Shown here: positions 12,612 to 24,339 of the stretch, piece after piece
Numbering within the stretch: position 1 is the first letter of the stretch
Layout: each line of letters starts with the position of its first letter
Assembly (NCBI GenBank): GCA_032622095.1
Contig: CP136063.1
Coordinates: forward strand, 144,661,950 to 144,725,949
Source: Siphonodentalium dalli
Taxonomy: Eukaryota; Mollusca; Scaphopoda; Gadilida; Siphonodentaliidae
Length of the DNA stretch: 64,000 nucleotides
Direction of reading: 5' to 3'
The notes under the pieces: generated by a model
Told to the model about the DNA's origin: nothing
The model's input: only the letters and a program-made list of their open reading frames with translations
Database searches by the model: none
Translations under genes and position numbers: made by a program

Positions 12612-12989
12612 GTCCTAAACGAGTTAATACAATCAATCAGGTAAATTAAGTGGCAACGAAACAACTGAATGAAACTTTTGTTTGATGAGAAATGACTCGT
12701 TATTTCTCGTGGTTTGAGAACCCCCCTTTCGGCGCATTCATTGGCTTTCATGTAGTTACAGCATTGGTAATAGTAAACGGAAGCATCGAATGATCTACGA
12801 AGTTAAGAGTAAATTATATTTCGTAAAGACTGAGATAAGTATTATTCGTCGAGCTATTCTATTATTAGATCGTTATACCTTCAACGGCGATAGCCGATGG
12901 GTTAACAGAACCCCTATTATTAAGCAATCAAGTCGCGAGAAATATTCACTGCCGACGTCACGGGAATTTCCCGGGCTTTCTCAATCCTT

Positions 12990-13669
12990 TGTCTGCATAA
13001 ATTCTAATCTGGTTCGCTTAATAATGCCTCAATTGGATAAGAGTGATAAATTTGACGCTCGTTTGTCCAAAGCTTTATCGTTGCATGAATTTATCAGAGC
13101 GTTTGGCCGCTTCAAAAATGTTATTTGCATGCGAAGTGTTCCCCAATAGGCGGGCGGAGCTCGATGCATATTTATCAGATATCATTCAAATAGCGTCTCA
13201 ATATGGAGAGTCATTTATTCGTATCATTTGGCCTTTTCCTCCAAAGCAGCTGCTTGGTTGACCCGTGGTACCAAAGTTGATTGGTCTCTTAGAGACAATC
13301 AATTATACTGCTCCATTTTCACGAGCCAGAAATCTATGGCAGAGCACGTCGCATTCCGCGAAATTTTGTATTCTGGCTTCGACCAATCGCAATTTTGGCC
13401 AATTCGCCCCACCCAAATTTGCCACACCGCCACCACCTACCGATGGCTCGCCTCCAGCTATAGCTACCCCTACGGGACAGGGTACGCCTTGCCTACAGTT
13501 CAATTCAGTCCGTGGCTGCTCATTCGGACCGACTTGCAAATACTCGCATCAATGTCTGTCATGCCAAGGCCCCCATTCTCGCCACGTTTGCAGCAAGAAG
13601 CAGTCACGGCAGAAGCCGTTTCTTTTTACCCCCCCCCCCCTGGCAAATCAGCCTGACTACCTGATGTAA
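12990..13669 (+). pseudogene. gag-like protein of a DIRS/Ngaro-type tyrosine-recombinase retrotransposon (broken)
   Basis: Three overlapping frames together make a nucleocapsid-like protein. The frame ending at 13149 has FDARLSKALSLHEFIRAFG. The next has VFPNRRAELDAYLSDI and ASQYGESF. The next has FSSKAAAWLTRGTKVDWSL. The last, to 13669, is Pro-rich and ends in a zinc-finger block, CLQFNSVRGCSFGPTCKYSH followed by QCLSCQGPHSRHVC, with CCCH-type then CCHC-like spacing. This series (LHEF, AELDAY, KVDWS, Cys/His block) is what I know from gag of DIRS/Ngaro elements. At least two or three frameshifts break it. The RT start follows at once at 13672. Confidence 0.7.
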
Positions 13670-13671
13670 AT

Positions 13672-13965
13672 ATGCCAGCAGCTGAATCGAAAGCCACCAT
13701 TCCCAATTCAATAGACACTCCGGTTAACGTCTCATTCTTAGGTTGGGCGCTGCAGAATTATCCGGACCGGGGTTTCGTACAGTTTTTGTTAGAGGGATTT
13801 ACTTCCGGTTTTGACACAGGTATTTCAGATCTGCCAAAACAATCATTAAAACTGCGAAATCTGCAATCGGCAGTCAAAGACCCCCTTGGCAGTTGACGAG
13901 CTTTTGGCAAAAGAACTAGCCAACAATTCCATATTCGGTATCATTGTTGGTTCGTGCGAAGACCT
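13672..13965 (+). pseudogene. N-terminus of DIRS/Ngaro reverse transcriptase, truncated
   Basis: After the gag-like frame, the sequence encodes TPVNVSFLGWALQNYPDRGF, then VQFLLEGFTSGFDTGI and LKLRNLQSAVKDP. This is the pattern (PVNV, YP..FV..LL.GF..GF) that precedes the RT palm in DIRS-like polyproteins. The open frame stops at 13896 by a frameshift in a C run. The next frame continues with VDELLAKELANNSIFG and then loses similarity near 13965. No palm, RNase H or methylase domain follows, so most of pol is missing here. Confidence 0.6.
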
Positions 13966-14304
13966 CTTTTTATCGTGTGGGAAAAGAGAGACATTCAAAA
14001 CGCGATTTCGTAATTCGACGCAATAGGCTGAATAGCCAAACCTTCAGCCGAGTTCCGGGTCAAATACGACGAATGACGTAACACAAAACAAAACGCATTT
14101 GTTGACAAAAACACCGTTTGAAGAGTTTATTATTACTACATAAAATGATCGTTATTGATTAATTATTGATATTTATTGTTGCATATTGGCTGCTATCAAT
14201 AATTACACAAATGGTATTAATTATTTCTTATAATTGCTCCTTTGGTCAACTTTGACTATCGGAAAATGAAAATGTAAATATGCCGCTGAAAAAAATGTAA
14301 TCGA
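13966..14304. other. No recognised feature
   Basis: AT-rich sequence between the truncated DIRS-like RT and the MITE at 14305. Only short, unremarkable frames are present. Confidence 0.5.
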
Positions 14305-14812
14305 TATTAAAGGTACGGTTGGCCTTGGCGGTGGGTATCCTGTGAAAATATTTCCAACCGTCAAAAACCGCCACAAACAGAAAGAACATCAAAATGTAGA
14401 CAGTCTTTGTCCGTATACAAATAAGAAATATCGCATAAACAGTATGTTATTGTCATATGGTTGACCATTGTTATGTAAACAAAGGCATAAAAAGTTACTT
14501 TTCTGATGTTTGTTTATATTATGATGGTAAACATAAAGAGCGTTCTTTGTGGGTGAATTCCTGATATGGAACTAATAAAGAGCGTTTATGCCATTTGTGT
14601 GTGATTAGCCAGTAGCATTGTGCTGTCTTCTGTAACACAATCAGGCTCTTGCTTAGGTACAATATAGTAGGTCTTTATGATAACATGCTGTTTACGCGAT
14701 GGTCATGGTATATATGAACGAAACTGTATGCGTTTTACTGTTTTTTCTGTTTACGGTGATTGGAACAAATATGAATATTTTCGACAACCAAGGCCTCACG
14801 TGCCTTTAATAT
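14305..14812. mobile_element. MITE candidate with TTAAAGG(C/T)ACG termini
   Basis: The left end ATTAAAGGTACGG...GGCCTTGG and the right end CCAAGGCCTCACGTGCCTTTAAT are inverted copies, with TA or TTAA as the probable target. The 508-bp interior carries two copies of the motif TAAAGAGCGTT (about 14534 and 14576) and no coding frame. Confidence 0.55.
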
Positions 14813-14850
14813 AGTAATTTGCCTTTTATATGTGATGAAATGAGAAATGG

Positions 14851-14979
14851 TAATTGTCTTTTTTTGCTAACATTAAATTAAATTAAATAAATTAAGTAAA
14901 ATACAGTGAATTTTTTTTTTTTAATTATTTGTTATTACATTTTTGCGCACGTTGGCATCTCTCTGAGTGCATTCTAGTT
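14851..14979 (+). repeat. Direct repeat, copy 1
   Basis: Starts TAATTGTCTTTTTTTGC, holds an ATTAA-rich microsatellite, and ends TTGGCATCTCTCTGAGTGC then ATTCTAGTT. It is repeated with small length changes at 17904-18041, and both copies stop at the same base. The sequence after copy 1 differs from that after copy 2. Confidence 0.85.
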
Positions 14980-16790
14980 ATTTATTACACGCTTGTTCCT
15001 AGAAGTACAGTGTTATTGCTGTTCCATATTCACAAATCCGTATGGAACGTTCTGTCGCGGAAGGATAGAACTCGAGGCGCATCGACAAACCCATTTACAC
15101 ATCGTGTCGTTCTGTGTATATATGTATTGCAAATTTCGACAGCTCATGTAATACATGTGGTTTATCCTGCGGAGAACCGTTTATACGACAAATTTAAAAT
15201 AAAAACCGCTTTGGTAGAGTCGTTATTGGTGGCTGGCCCTGTATATATACACAGTGATTCATTTTCAGGCAGCGCCACTGTGCGGCATAGTACTCCTAAA
15301 TTCCATCCCGATTCGACGAGCTACGACAGTGATTTATACACGCTCGATATAGTCGTGCGTGTACGACTATACGTTTGTCAATATTAATCTGTTATATTCA
15401 CTTATTGTCACCGGGGCAAGGTTATGAGCTGCAACGACAACCCACCGTCCTGTCTGTGGTCCGCCGACCATTCGATCTGGATGTCCACCATGCAGGGAAC
15501 ATTCATTTTAAGCACAGTATCATGTTTGGTGGCTAGAATTTGGTCAATTAGTGAGTAAACGGACCTGGATCATTTGAAACTCCACATTATGTCTACATAA
15601 TTTGAATGGAGTTATACGGCAGGTCGATAAATACACAAAATATCGATATACAGTCTTTATATTCACTGTACAAACTTCAGTCATAAGAATTTTCCGACTG
15701 ATTTCAATTTTTCGCACGGAAATGAGACACAAGTCTCAACAAATATCATTAGCACGTTATCATATAAATGAATTATTTATTGCAGCAATACTACGATCTA
15801 AATACATGTTCGTATAACAATCCCACACGACGACCAGACGGTGAAAATCTCAGGGTGTCAATAGCTATAACCGTCGCAAACATACGGACGAATAATGACA
15901 GTGAACCTAGAATAGTCGTTAAAAGTAAGTAACTGCTTGGCAGAAGCGTTCAAGTTACTTGGGGGCTCACAATAGTATATACACTCAGAATGAATAAGAA
16001 TCCTTCTGCACTTGTATTATCTTTTTGTCTGTCTGTCGTCAGCTCATTTCCCTGAACACCCCTCCAAATAAATACAAGACCATTCCAACATATACATTTA
16101 TGACTGGGTGGGAGAACCCATTTAGTAAAGAAAGGTGCAATGGCACTTTCAGCTTGATCACCATCTCCGAGAGCTTATGCCGACATAATGAACCTTACAA
16201 AATGTGCCATCGGGATCCCGATTTCAGCTATATATGACATAATATTTATATGATCTATGTTACTCGCCTTCACCATGTAAATAAATTATCACACATTCCA
16301 TTGTTTGCTTCGGTAATATATAGCCTATATGATACAGGTCATAGTATTTCACACAGCTGTTATAAATCGAATCAGTCATCATATTAAGAGAGTTCCAACA
16401 AGAAGTAAGCCATTTATTTGTTTGTCTTTATATCTTTTGAGTAGATATCCGAGCGGCCGCTACAACCTACATACACCTATTTGCAAACGAAAACTCACTG
16501 CATGATTTGATATCTTTCGCATAATAAACTACTTCTGATAATAATAATTAAGAAATGGGTACTACGTCACTTGAATTTGTGTTCTTTCTATCAGTTGTCG
16601 TCAAGCCACATCCGTAGATACGATTACGGTTTCGGGCCTTGAACGCATACGAGCTGATATAACATAATTATAAGCACAAAATAATCACGACAAACAGCTA
16701 TATCACCTTACTGAGAGTGGCAAGAAGTTTGAACAACGGACTCGTAGTCGTCAATTCTGCGAAAAGGATTTTGGACTGTCAAAACACAAT
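14980..16790. other. No recognised gene
   Basis: Several open frames (14929-15387, 15602-15817, 16025-16237) have no recognisable domain, uneven composition and stops in relatives of the repeat they begin in. I see no splice-consistent gene structure that I can defend. Confidence 0.45.
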
Positions 16791-16796
16791 CCGACT

Positions 16797-17015
16797 ATTC
16801 AGAATTATTATCATTAGTAGTTCATTATGTCACCACCATAAGCTATTCGTAATTCGTATCAGTAGTTGTTCATTATGCGACTACTATAAGATTTCCGTAT
16901 TTCTTATCAGTAGTAGTTCATTAAGCGACTACTGTAAGCTATTCGTAATTTTAATCAGTAGTAGTTAATTATACGACTACTATAAGCTATTCACAATTAT
17001 TATCAGTAGTAGTTA
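16797..17015. repeat. Tandem repeat of ~56 bp, about four copies
   Basis: The unit includes ATCAGTAGTAGTTCATTA, then GCGACTACTATAAGCTATTC and a variable ATT stretch. Copies are diverged and include short self-complementary pieces (GTAGT with ACTAC). Confidence 0.8.
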
Positions 17016-17713
17016 CGTGCGCTCGCGCAATATGAATGGCGATTAGTCAGATTCGTAGGTACGTACGTTGGTGTCACCCTACCGATTTCACTCCATGACG
17101 TCACCCTTACGCAGTACATGCCGGCGACGTTACGGAGTAGATTATAGAGTTGACGCCCTTGGCACTGACTTCCGTTACTAGCTCGTTATATAAACAAACC
17201 AGCGATGTGGCTTTTGTCGAAAATTGACAGTCAGTACATTCGCCCTGTATACATGTACTTTCAGAAAATACAAAACACCACAACGTTATACCCCACCAAT
17301 GTCAGTGTCTCGATATCATTTGACGAAATTTCTTGACATGAAACCGCGACAGACACGGCGTGAAATACATCGCATTGAGTAAACAATTTCCCATTGTTTC
17401 AATTCAACTTCAAGATCGCGGTAAAATCCTAAACCGCAATTTGTAAGTGGTAAACATCTGAAAAAGACATCAGGTACATGCAGAAACTAATTGTTGTGCA
17501 TATTTATTTCTATTTGAGGTGGCAATTTTTCATGTTTATCAGTATTTTTAACGATAAGAGCGATAGTAATTGGGGGACTATATTTTATCTAGCGCATTAA
17601 ATTTAAAATAAAAAGTCGTGAATTGGAGTGTTTTCTATGGCCGCACATTTCGTTGATAATTACGAGTCATTTGTTTGTCTAAATAACATTTTAAGTTCGA
17701 AGAGCATTAGAAT

Positions 17714-17881
17714 GGGGATAACAGTGTGGTGTTTTGTGATTTCGGAAAGGTACATGGCGAATATACTGTGGCAAATACCCGTTAATGGGCTCCGGCTCCG
17801 CCGTCGCCCATTAACTAAATTTGCCACAGTATATTCGCCATGTACCTTTCCGAAATCACAAAACACCCCACTGTTATCCCC
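17714..17881. mobile_element. Hairpin MITE, 168 bp
   Basis: The arms 17714-17790 and 17806-17881 are near-perfect inverted copies, starting GGGGATAACAGTG and ending CACTGTTATCCCC, with a short GC-rich loop. Overlapping open frames on both strands here are by-products of the symmetry. Confidence 0.85.
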
Positions 17882-17903
17882 TAAATCAAATTATTGAAGA
17901 TTG

Positions 17904-18041
17904 TAATTGTCTTTTTTTGCTAACATTAAATTAAATTAAATTAAATTAAATAAATTAAGTAAAATACAGTGAAATTATTTGTTTAATTATTTGTTATTAC
18001 ATTTTTGCGCACGTTGGCATCTCTCTGAGTGCATTCTAGTT
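17904..18041 (+). repeat. Direct repeat, copy 2
   Basis: Second copy of the unit at 14851-14979. Its last base abuts the tyrosine-recombinase fragment, two bases before the first recognisable codon. Confidence 0.85.
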
Positions 18042-18042
18042 C

Positions 18043-18324
18043 TTTAACAGCGCTGGTGACCCACTGACACGCCAAACTTTCGTCAGCAACCTTAAAGCTC
18101 TAATTCTCAGCTGCGGCATTTCATCACAATATTATTCAGGCCATAGCCTCCGTATTGGCGCTGCAACCACTGCATGTGCTGCGCGGCTAGAGGATCATCT
18201 GATCAAAACACTCGGCAGATGGGAGTCTGACTGTTACACGCGATACATTCATACCCCCATCGACACATTATATCAGGCTCATTGTGCCTTATCCCAAGCA
18301 TCCAGTACCAGAAGCTGTATTTAA
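18043..18324 (+). pseudogene. C-terminal tyrosine recombinase of a DIRS/Ngaro-type element
   Basis: A 93-codon frame with no start codon encodes the catalytic C-terminus of a tyrosine recombinase, the enzyme that integrates the circular DNA copy of DIRS-like elements. Motifs are DPLTRQTF near the start, GHSLRIGAAT at residues 33-42 (the HxxR box), LGRWESD at 57-63, and CYTRYIH at 64-70, which holds the candidate nucleophile Tyr65 or Tyr68. It ends at a natural TAA, so this is the true 3' end of the gene. The N-terminal half, with the first catalytic Arg, is missing. Along with the gag and RT start at 12990-13965 on the same strand, it probably marks the other end of one element whose middle has been lost. 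Confidence 0.75.
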
Positions 18325-20370
18325 GTTAGTCATGTGCACCCATGTTCTTGTTCATGTACATAGGCCAAGTACGAGGGTACTTGTCCATAACTACTTATTT
18401 CTTCGTGCGTTATTGGTGGTGGTTAGGTAACATTCATCTCGCATCATCCTTTTTTTGGGGCTCTCCGCTGGTATCCAGCTTCGTTTGGGTAGTTTAATTA
18501 TAAACGTCCCAAAGGCAGGATGGCATCGTATGATGAGGGTCAATATTAAATGATTACTCAACGTACTTGAATGTAGCAGTTCTATATAATATCTCAATTA
18601 TAATGAGTAGGTTACCAGTCGTGGATAGTCCCATTGATCCAAATTTATGCTATGTATATATATATGTAACCATATTGCATGCTCACTCATTTGATAGCTT
18701 CATGTATTCGTAAGAGCGAAAAGCTCTACCAAATTTATTCTCACTGATTCTGACAATCCTAGTCACATGGTGGCTCTTTAAGACACTCAGAGAGTCAATA
18801 TTTAGCCAAGCGATAGATAGCTCGGTTGGATACTGAGAAAGTCTGTACAAAGCAAACAGATATTCAGAATCATTTCAATGGTAATAATTATACATAACCC
18901 TCTTTGGCTTAGCTGATATTAGTATATCATAGAATGAAGTAAACGACTCTGTTTTAATGGCATAGTGATAAAGTATCCAAATAATGTGAATCGTTTGTGG
19001 TTATTCATCACCACAGGTAATTGCAATTCCATAGTAGACACCAATGACTCAGAATGTTAATTATAAGAAAAAAATATTCTGATGTAAACGACATGGCACG
19101 GCAGATGCACCAGGCGACCACCAGAATTCAGTTCCTTAACTACCATCATACATTATAATAATCAATATCATAAAGGGAATTCTTGGGTCGTGGTTGCATC
19201 TGCAGGGTCATCAGGTAGTTTGCATCCTCCTAAGATAACTCCATCACTTTCCATACATACATATAACTCTAGTCACGATCATCTTATCATATTTAAATGT
19301 GAAGCTTTATATATGTCTTGTTGTTTTTGGACTGTTATGTTTACATCATTGTTATGCAGTAGTATGGGCTCTTATGAGCCAATTAGTTGAGTACATAATA
19401 AACAAATATATTAATTTTATTCTTCTCCATCATGATGTTTCCACAAGAGGGGATTCTCAAATTTAACTGGGGAATGTCGTCCCAAATGATAAGAATAATT
19501 GCATATGCTCAGTTCTCCTAAAATATGCTAAATGATGCACACTGAGCTCTAATTTTCGAACCGCGATATTTTTGTAATGGCCTCATGCATGTAAATTATT
19601 AAGTTTAGATAGAGAAATCCACCCAGTGCAGTTGTCCAGAGTATGCTTTTTTTTGTAGGATAATCAACATATACACTTTGAAGAGTTTGGAAGAGTGCGA
19701 GTAAATTACACGATTTAGACTGATTTAGAAGTAAAATTGTCATTCTTTGTTTGAATTTTAACGGGAAGTATAACAATAATTGCGGTTAATCAAAGAATTT
19801 CCAGGTCGTACAGGAGGCGGACGTTTAAATGGACCGAGTTTGTAGATGAACAGGGTCAAAATTGGATTTTATAAATAATGTATTTCAATGTAGGTGAAGT
19901 CGCAACTCGAAATTGCGCGACTTAAGTGACTGTGGGCGATCTTGCTTTTGAGTGGCTTACAATCATGGAATTTATCCCGGGTACTTAATTCAATGTTTTT
20001 TGTTTGTGTGTGACATCTCCAGCTAGAACCACCTCCTACTGTGAAGTAGATTATTGAGGAACATATAGTTGCAAAGAAACATGTTCCCCACATGTCTTGT
20101 TCGTTCAAGTTCAATGTTATAAAGTTCTCTGTCAGAACATGGAATATGATCACTATACTGGTGTAGCCCGAGTAGATATCCATGGTATGATCTAATCAAT
20201 GTATAGCCCCGTGGCGTTTGAAGTCTGAATTTGTGATAGTTTTTGTTACATCAAAAAACATGTGAGTCAATAGATACGTTAAAAAATTCACACGGTCTGT
20301 GTGTACCAGAACGGCATATTCTGATCATAGAATTTAGAAAAGACGAGACCACATTTTACTTCAGCGTGTA
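18325..20370. other. No recognised feature
   Basis: AT-rich sequence with short open frames (18391-18597, 19190-19390, 19549-19776, 19869-20183) that show no domains. A TA microsatellite lies at about 18653-18665. Confidence 0.5.
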
Positions 20371-20373
20371 ACA

Positions 20374-20730
20374 ATAAAGAGCGTTATTGTTAGACACTTC
20401 CTCATACGTATGGTAAATACAGAGCGTTCTTGTTAGACACTTCCTCACACGTATGGCAAATAAAGAGCGTACCTGTTAGACACTTCCTCACACGTATGGT
20501 AAATAAGGAGCGTTCTTGTTAGACACTTCCTCACACGTAGGGTAAATAAGGAGCGTCCTTGTTAGACACTTCCTCACACGTATGGTAAATACAGAGCGTT
20601 CTTGTTAGACACTCCTTCACACGTATGGTAAATAAAGATCGTTCTTGTTAAACACATCCTCACACGTATGGTAAATAAAGAGCGTTCTTGATAGACACTT
20701 CATCACACGTATGGTAAATAAAAGAGCGGT
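20374..20730 (+). repeat. 43-bp minisatellite, about eight copies
   Basis: The unit reads AGAGCGTTCTTGTTAGACAC, then TTCCTCACACGTATGGTAAA, then TA. About eight copies follow head to tail with a few substitutions each. There are no variable spacers, so it is not an array of the CRISPR type. The core TAAAGAGCGTT also occurs singly elsewhere in the window. Confidence 0.9.
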
Positions 20731-22640
20731 TGTCTGACACCCGTGTACAAAAATTTAAACAGTTGGAAAATGAATTTGGCGAGTTTTTTTTTTGGTTCAT
20801 AAATCCTGTAGATCGGTATATCGTGCATATGTGTTTATCGACATAATCTTAATCCATTTTTTTTAGAATTGCATATACCTAGTTGCAGGTCCAAAATGAG
20901 TCATGTGTGTTAACCAGTGCTACACGACATGTAATTTTCAGACCGTATAAGCATAAAATAGTGATTTCTCAATTTTGTCACGCCAGAAAGTGCGTCCCTT
21001 GTTAAGTTTTCCTCCTAATATGGACACAATGAATAAAAACGGAGAAAATTCGGCCCACTTCTGTGCGGAAAGTTAAACACAGCGTTTTGTAATATTTATA
21101 ATACGGTAAAATGATGACAGTTAACCTTGTCGGTTTGAAGCCGGAAACTATGATCGGATTTTTTTACATCCTGGTCCGGTTTCGGGCTAAATAAGTGAAA
21201 AATGTTCTGAAGAATTTATATATGAATGAATCGAAACCCAATTTAGAAACGCGGATCAGAAGAAACGAGAGCGTCTCTTTATCGGTGCGGTTTAAATAAA
21301 GAGCGTTTGTCTCACTAAATGTAGGGGGACTGAAAACAGATGGAATACTGTTATGACTTCGGGTTTTTTGTCCAATCAGAGTTATGTCTATATTTCGGAA
21401 ATTCATTTATTCATCATATTTTGATAAAAGACATCTATTCCGTATGTATTCCGTATGTAAATTTTTTCTGTTCACAGAATGATACATATATTCCCCCTTT
21501 CAACATCATTATTAAATCAGACACACCTGAGTCTCTACAAAGTCAGCAATAGAGGTCGATATGGTAACATTGTGCGTCGAAAGTCGAAAAAAGCTAAAAC
21601 ATTTATGTTGTCAGCTCGGTAAGTCGTCTAACGAATATAGCCCGCATTCAAGCACTTTGTGTAATTATCGACCTATAGTAATGTCCGGATGTATCACATA
21701 AATTACGCGGTCTGAAGATTATACATGTATGCCGTTTAAAACAACTTTGTATGACAAAGACACACGTATATTCTTTGGGCACTTCTTTTTCGTGGTCGGA
21801 CCAGGTCCCAGCTAAACGCACTGATCGTATACACCGTGCGGCGTATATAGCTATATATGGTGCAAGAATTTTGTTTCCGTTGAAATGACTTGCAATGGAG
21901 CCATATCTGGCTCAACTCTTGTTACTTTTTCCCTAAATTGTTCGCATCAAAATTGTGTTGCTTGCCAAAATGAGCCTTGGTGGGAAATTTTATACCAAAG
22001 AGAAGCTAAACTTACCGGTTTTTCGTGATAAGCCGGTCAGTTATATTAGAGAGAGGATTTTCATCTGTTTTGATTCACGCAACGGGAATATCCCATCTTG
22101 GACACATGGCTTCCTGTTAACAAAAGTGCGTAACGAGATATCCACGACTCGCTTGAGTACGCATGACCGCACCTACTCGAAACACTCCCCAACAAACCGT
22201 GTCCGACAGCACTGCAATTCAATGATCCGCCACCTTTCGTTACGCTTGGGATACTCCTTTTCAACAACAAAATTAATCATATCACGCAGTTCTTTTATAA
22301 TTTGTGGCAATCTTCATGATGTATGGAAGTTTCAAACTGCGATACTTGTTGAATTACAATAGTGCCCGAAAATAAAAATAAATGTTCGCATAACTCAATT
22401 TAACAGAGTCAGTGATGCATACATGCATGTATGCATATCACGAGGAGCGTGATTTGTGACTTCTGAGGAGGGCGTCGACATTATATATACATTGTACATG
22501 AACATAATATAGTTTCCAAGTTTAAGTTTAATCATTCATTATATCTCTCTCTTCACATTCAGCTTACTATGACCACCCACTGATGCACACCCGGTCATTG
22601 CACATTTATAGATTATCAATGTTTGAGGGGGTCATTGATA
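20731..22640. other. No recognised gene
   Basis: One solitary TAAAGAGCGTT motif lies near 21297. The open frame at 21955-22362 (135 codons) has no domain I recognise and is overlapped by an opposite-strand frame. Confidence 0.45.
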
Positions 22641-22644
22641 TTTC

Positions 22645-23210
22645 TACCGCACCCGACGCACCCGACCGGACCCGACCGCACCCGACCGGACCGCCCCCAG
22701 GGGTCCGAGCGAGATGGGGTTTGCACTATCGTGTAGAATGGACCTGAATGTACCAAAGTTCCAATCCCCAAGTCGATAGCTCGAACGAACACGGCACTGT
22801 TAACCCCTAACTTGCGGACGTTTCCGCCAGGTACGGAAAATCCAAAAAGGCACCGACCGCATCTTTCGTGGCTGCCTGACCACGGAAATGCACATTATAT
22901 CATGAAGTGAATACCCATATGCATCTATGGGCGATCGGACAAGTCGCTAGCTGAAGCGGAAGTGAATAAATTAACCCATACGCTGCTGCCGAATTCGCTA
23001 TGCATGTGCGCAAAAACGCCGAAATTAACACCCGCCGACCGGACCGTTCCCAGGGGGCCGAGCGAGATGGAGTTTACTCTAACGTGTAGAAAGGACCTGA
23101 ATGTACCAAAGTTCCAATCCCCAAGTCGATAGCTCGAGCGGACACGGCACTGTTAAACCCTAGCTTGTGGCCGTTTCTGACAGGTACGGGAAATCCAAAA
23201 AGGCGCACTT
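22645..23210. repeat. Left arm of palindrome P2 (GC-rich)
   Basis: Reverse complement of 23815-24335 in pieces. It begins with a short minisatellite of GCACCCGACCG/GACCCGACCG units. It contains two subrepeats that each start at GACCGGACCG and run through GGTCCGAGCGAGATGG and CCAATCCCCAAGTCGATAGC. The second subrepeat (23037-23210) is more degenerate. Confidence 0.8.
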
Positions 23211-23643
23211 TAATGTTAAATCTTTCCGAATTTTGTTGAAAAATCATGGCCTCAAGTGGCCATTTTATCTTTTTAATATCTTTGGATATATCAGAAATGT
23301 TACAAGCGCAATCAATACAACATCTATAGGCAGGAGTTATACAGTGTGTTTGTGTAATTTATTTTAGATGAAAAACATGGCTGTTGGAAGGAAACTTGAA
23401 ATTGATTCTTTGCCTACATGTATCTATATATAACAGCATGTTTATTGGCCATTAAAATTGAAGTTGATTACAAGTGTCAGTGATATTTTCAAACGCAAAA
23501 AGAGGCAAATGTATAATGACTAAATCGACAAATTATAATGCACGAGAAGCAGGTGTACCACAAACATAGAAACACACTTATGTTGAGATCTGTTCGAAGT
23601 TCGAAGCAGGCTTCACTGTGATAAGAACGCATATTTTCTCGCG

Positions 23644-23747
23644 TGATATCCCACAGGTCCCTGACACAATAGACCCCAACCACCAAAAAGACATATATAT
23701 GTCTTTGAGTGGTTGGGGTCTATTGTGCCAGGGACCTGTGTGATATC
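23644..23747. repeat. Near-perfect hairpin inside the loop of P2
   Basis: GATATCCCACAGGTCCCTG on the left pairs with CAGGGACCTGTGTGATATC on the right. The arms are about 50 bp with an ATATAT loop. It is MITE-like. Confidence 0.85.
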
Positions 23748-23814
23748 CCTCCGAAACATTGATATTTCTCTCGGTAATTTTCTCGGTGATCTCACTTAAA
23801 TAGATTGTTGAAAA

Positions 23815-24335
23815 GTGTCATATTGCAGTTAGGGGTTAACAGTGCCGTATCCGCTATCGACTTGGGGGTTGAAATTTTGGTACAATCAGGCCCATTCTAC
23901 ACGACAGTGCAAACCACATCACGCTCGGACCACTGGGGGCGGTCCGGTCGTCGGGTGTTAATTTCGGCGTTTTTGCGCACATGCATAGCGAATTCGACAG
24001 CAGCGTATGGGTTAATTTATTCACTTCCGCTGCAGCTAGCGACTTGTCCGATCGCCCATGGATGCATATGGGTATTCACTTCATGATATAATGTGCATTT
24101 CCGTGGTCAGGCAGCCACGGAAGATGCGGTCGGCGCCTTTTTGGATTTTCCGTACCTGGCGGAAACGGCCACAAGTTAGGGGTTAACAGTGCCCTGTTCG
24201 TTCGAGCTATCGACTTGGGGATTTGAACTTTGGTATATTCAGGTCCATTCTACACGATAGTGCAAACCCCATCTCGCTCGGACCCCTGGGGGCGGTCCGG
24301 TCGGGTGCGGTCGGGTGCGGTCGGCTTTTAGTAGG
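23815..24335. repeat. Right arm of palindrome P2
   Basis: Mirror of 22645-23210, ending in the same CGGTCGGGTGCGGTCGGGTG minisatellite. It contains two copies of GGGGTTAACAGTGCC (about 23828 and 24180), one for each subrepeat. Confidence 0.8.
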
Positions 24336-24339
24336 ACCG

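Noticed and set aside
13303-13539. Minus-strand frame opposite the gag-like protein
   Set aside because: A shadow of the Pro-rich gag region (Gly-rich by complementarity).
14929-15387. 152-codon plus-strand frame as a gene
   Set aside because: It begins inside a direct repeat, has no domain, and its other copy at 17.9 kb does not keep the frame.
17628-17897. Open frames on both strands of 17.6-17.9 kb
   Set aside because: They arise from the symmetry of a hairpin MITE.
14851-18041. LTR retrotransposon bounded by 130-bp direct repeats
   Set aside because: No TG...CA ends, primer-binding site, polypurine tract or gag-pol lie between the repeats, and no target duplication was found.
20374-20730. 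CRISPR-like array
   Set aside because: The 43-bp units follow without unique spacers and the setting is an animal genome; it is a minisatellite.
21955-22362. 135-codon plus-strand frame as a host gene
   Set aside because: No recognisable domain, opposite-strand frame of similar quality, and no supporting splice or promoter context.
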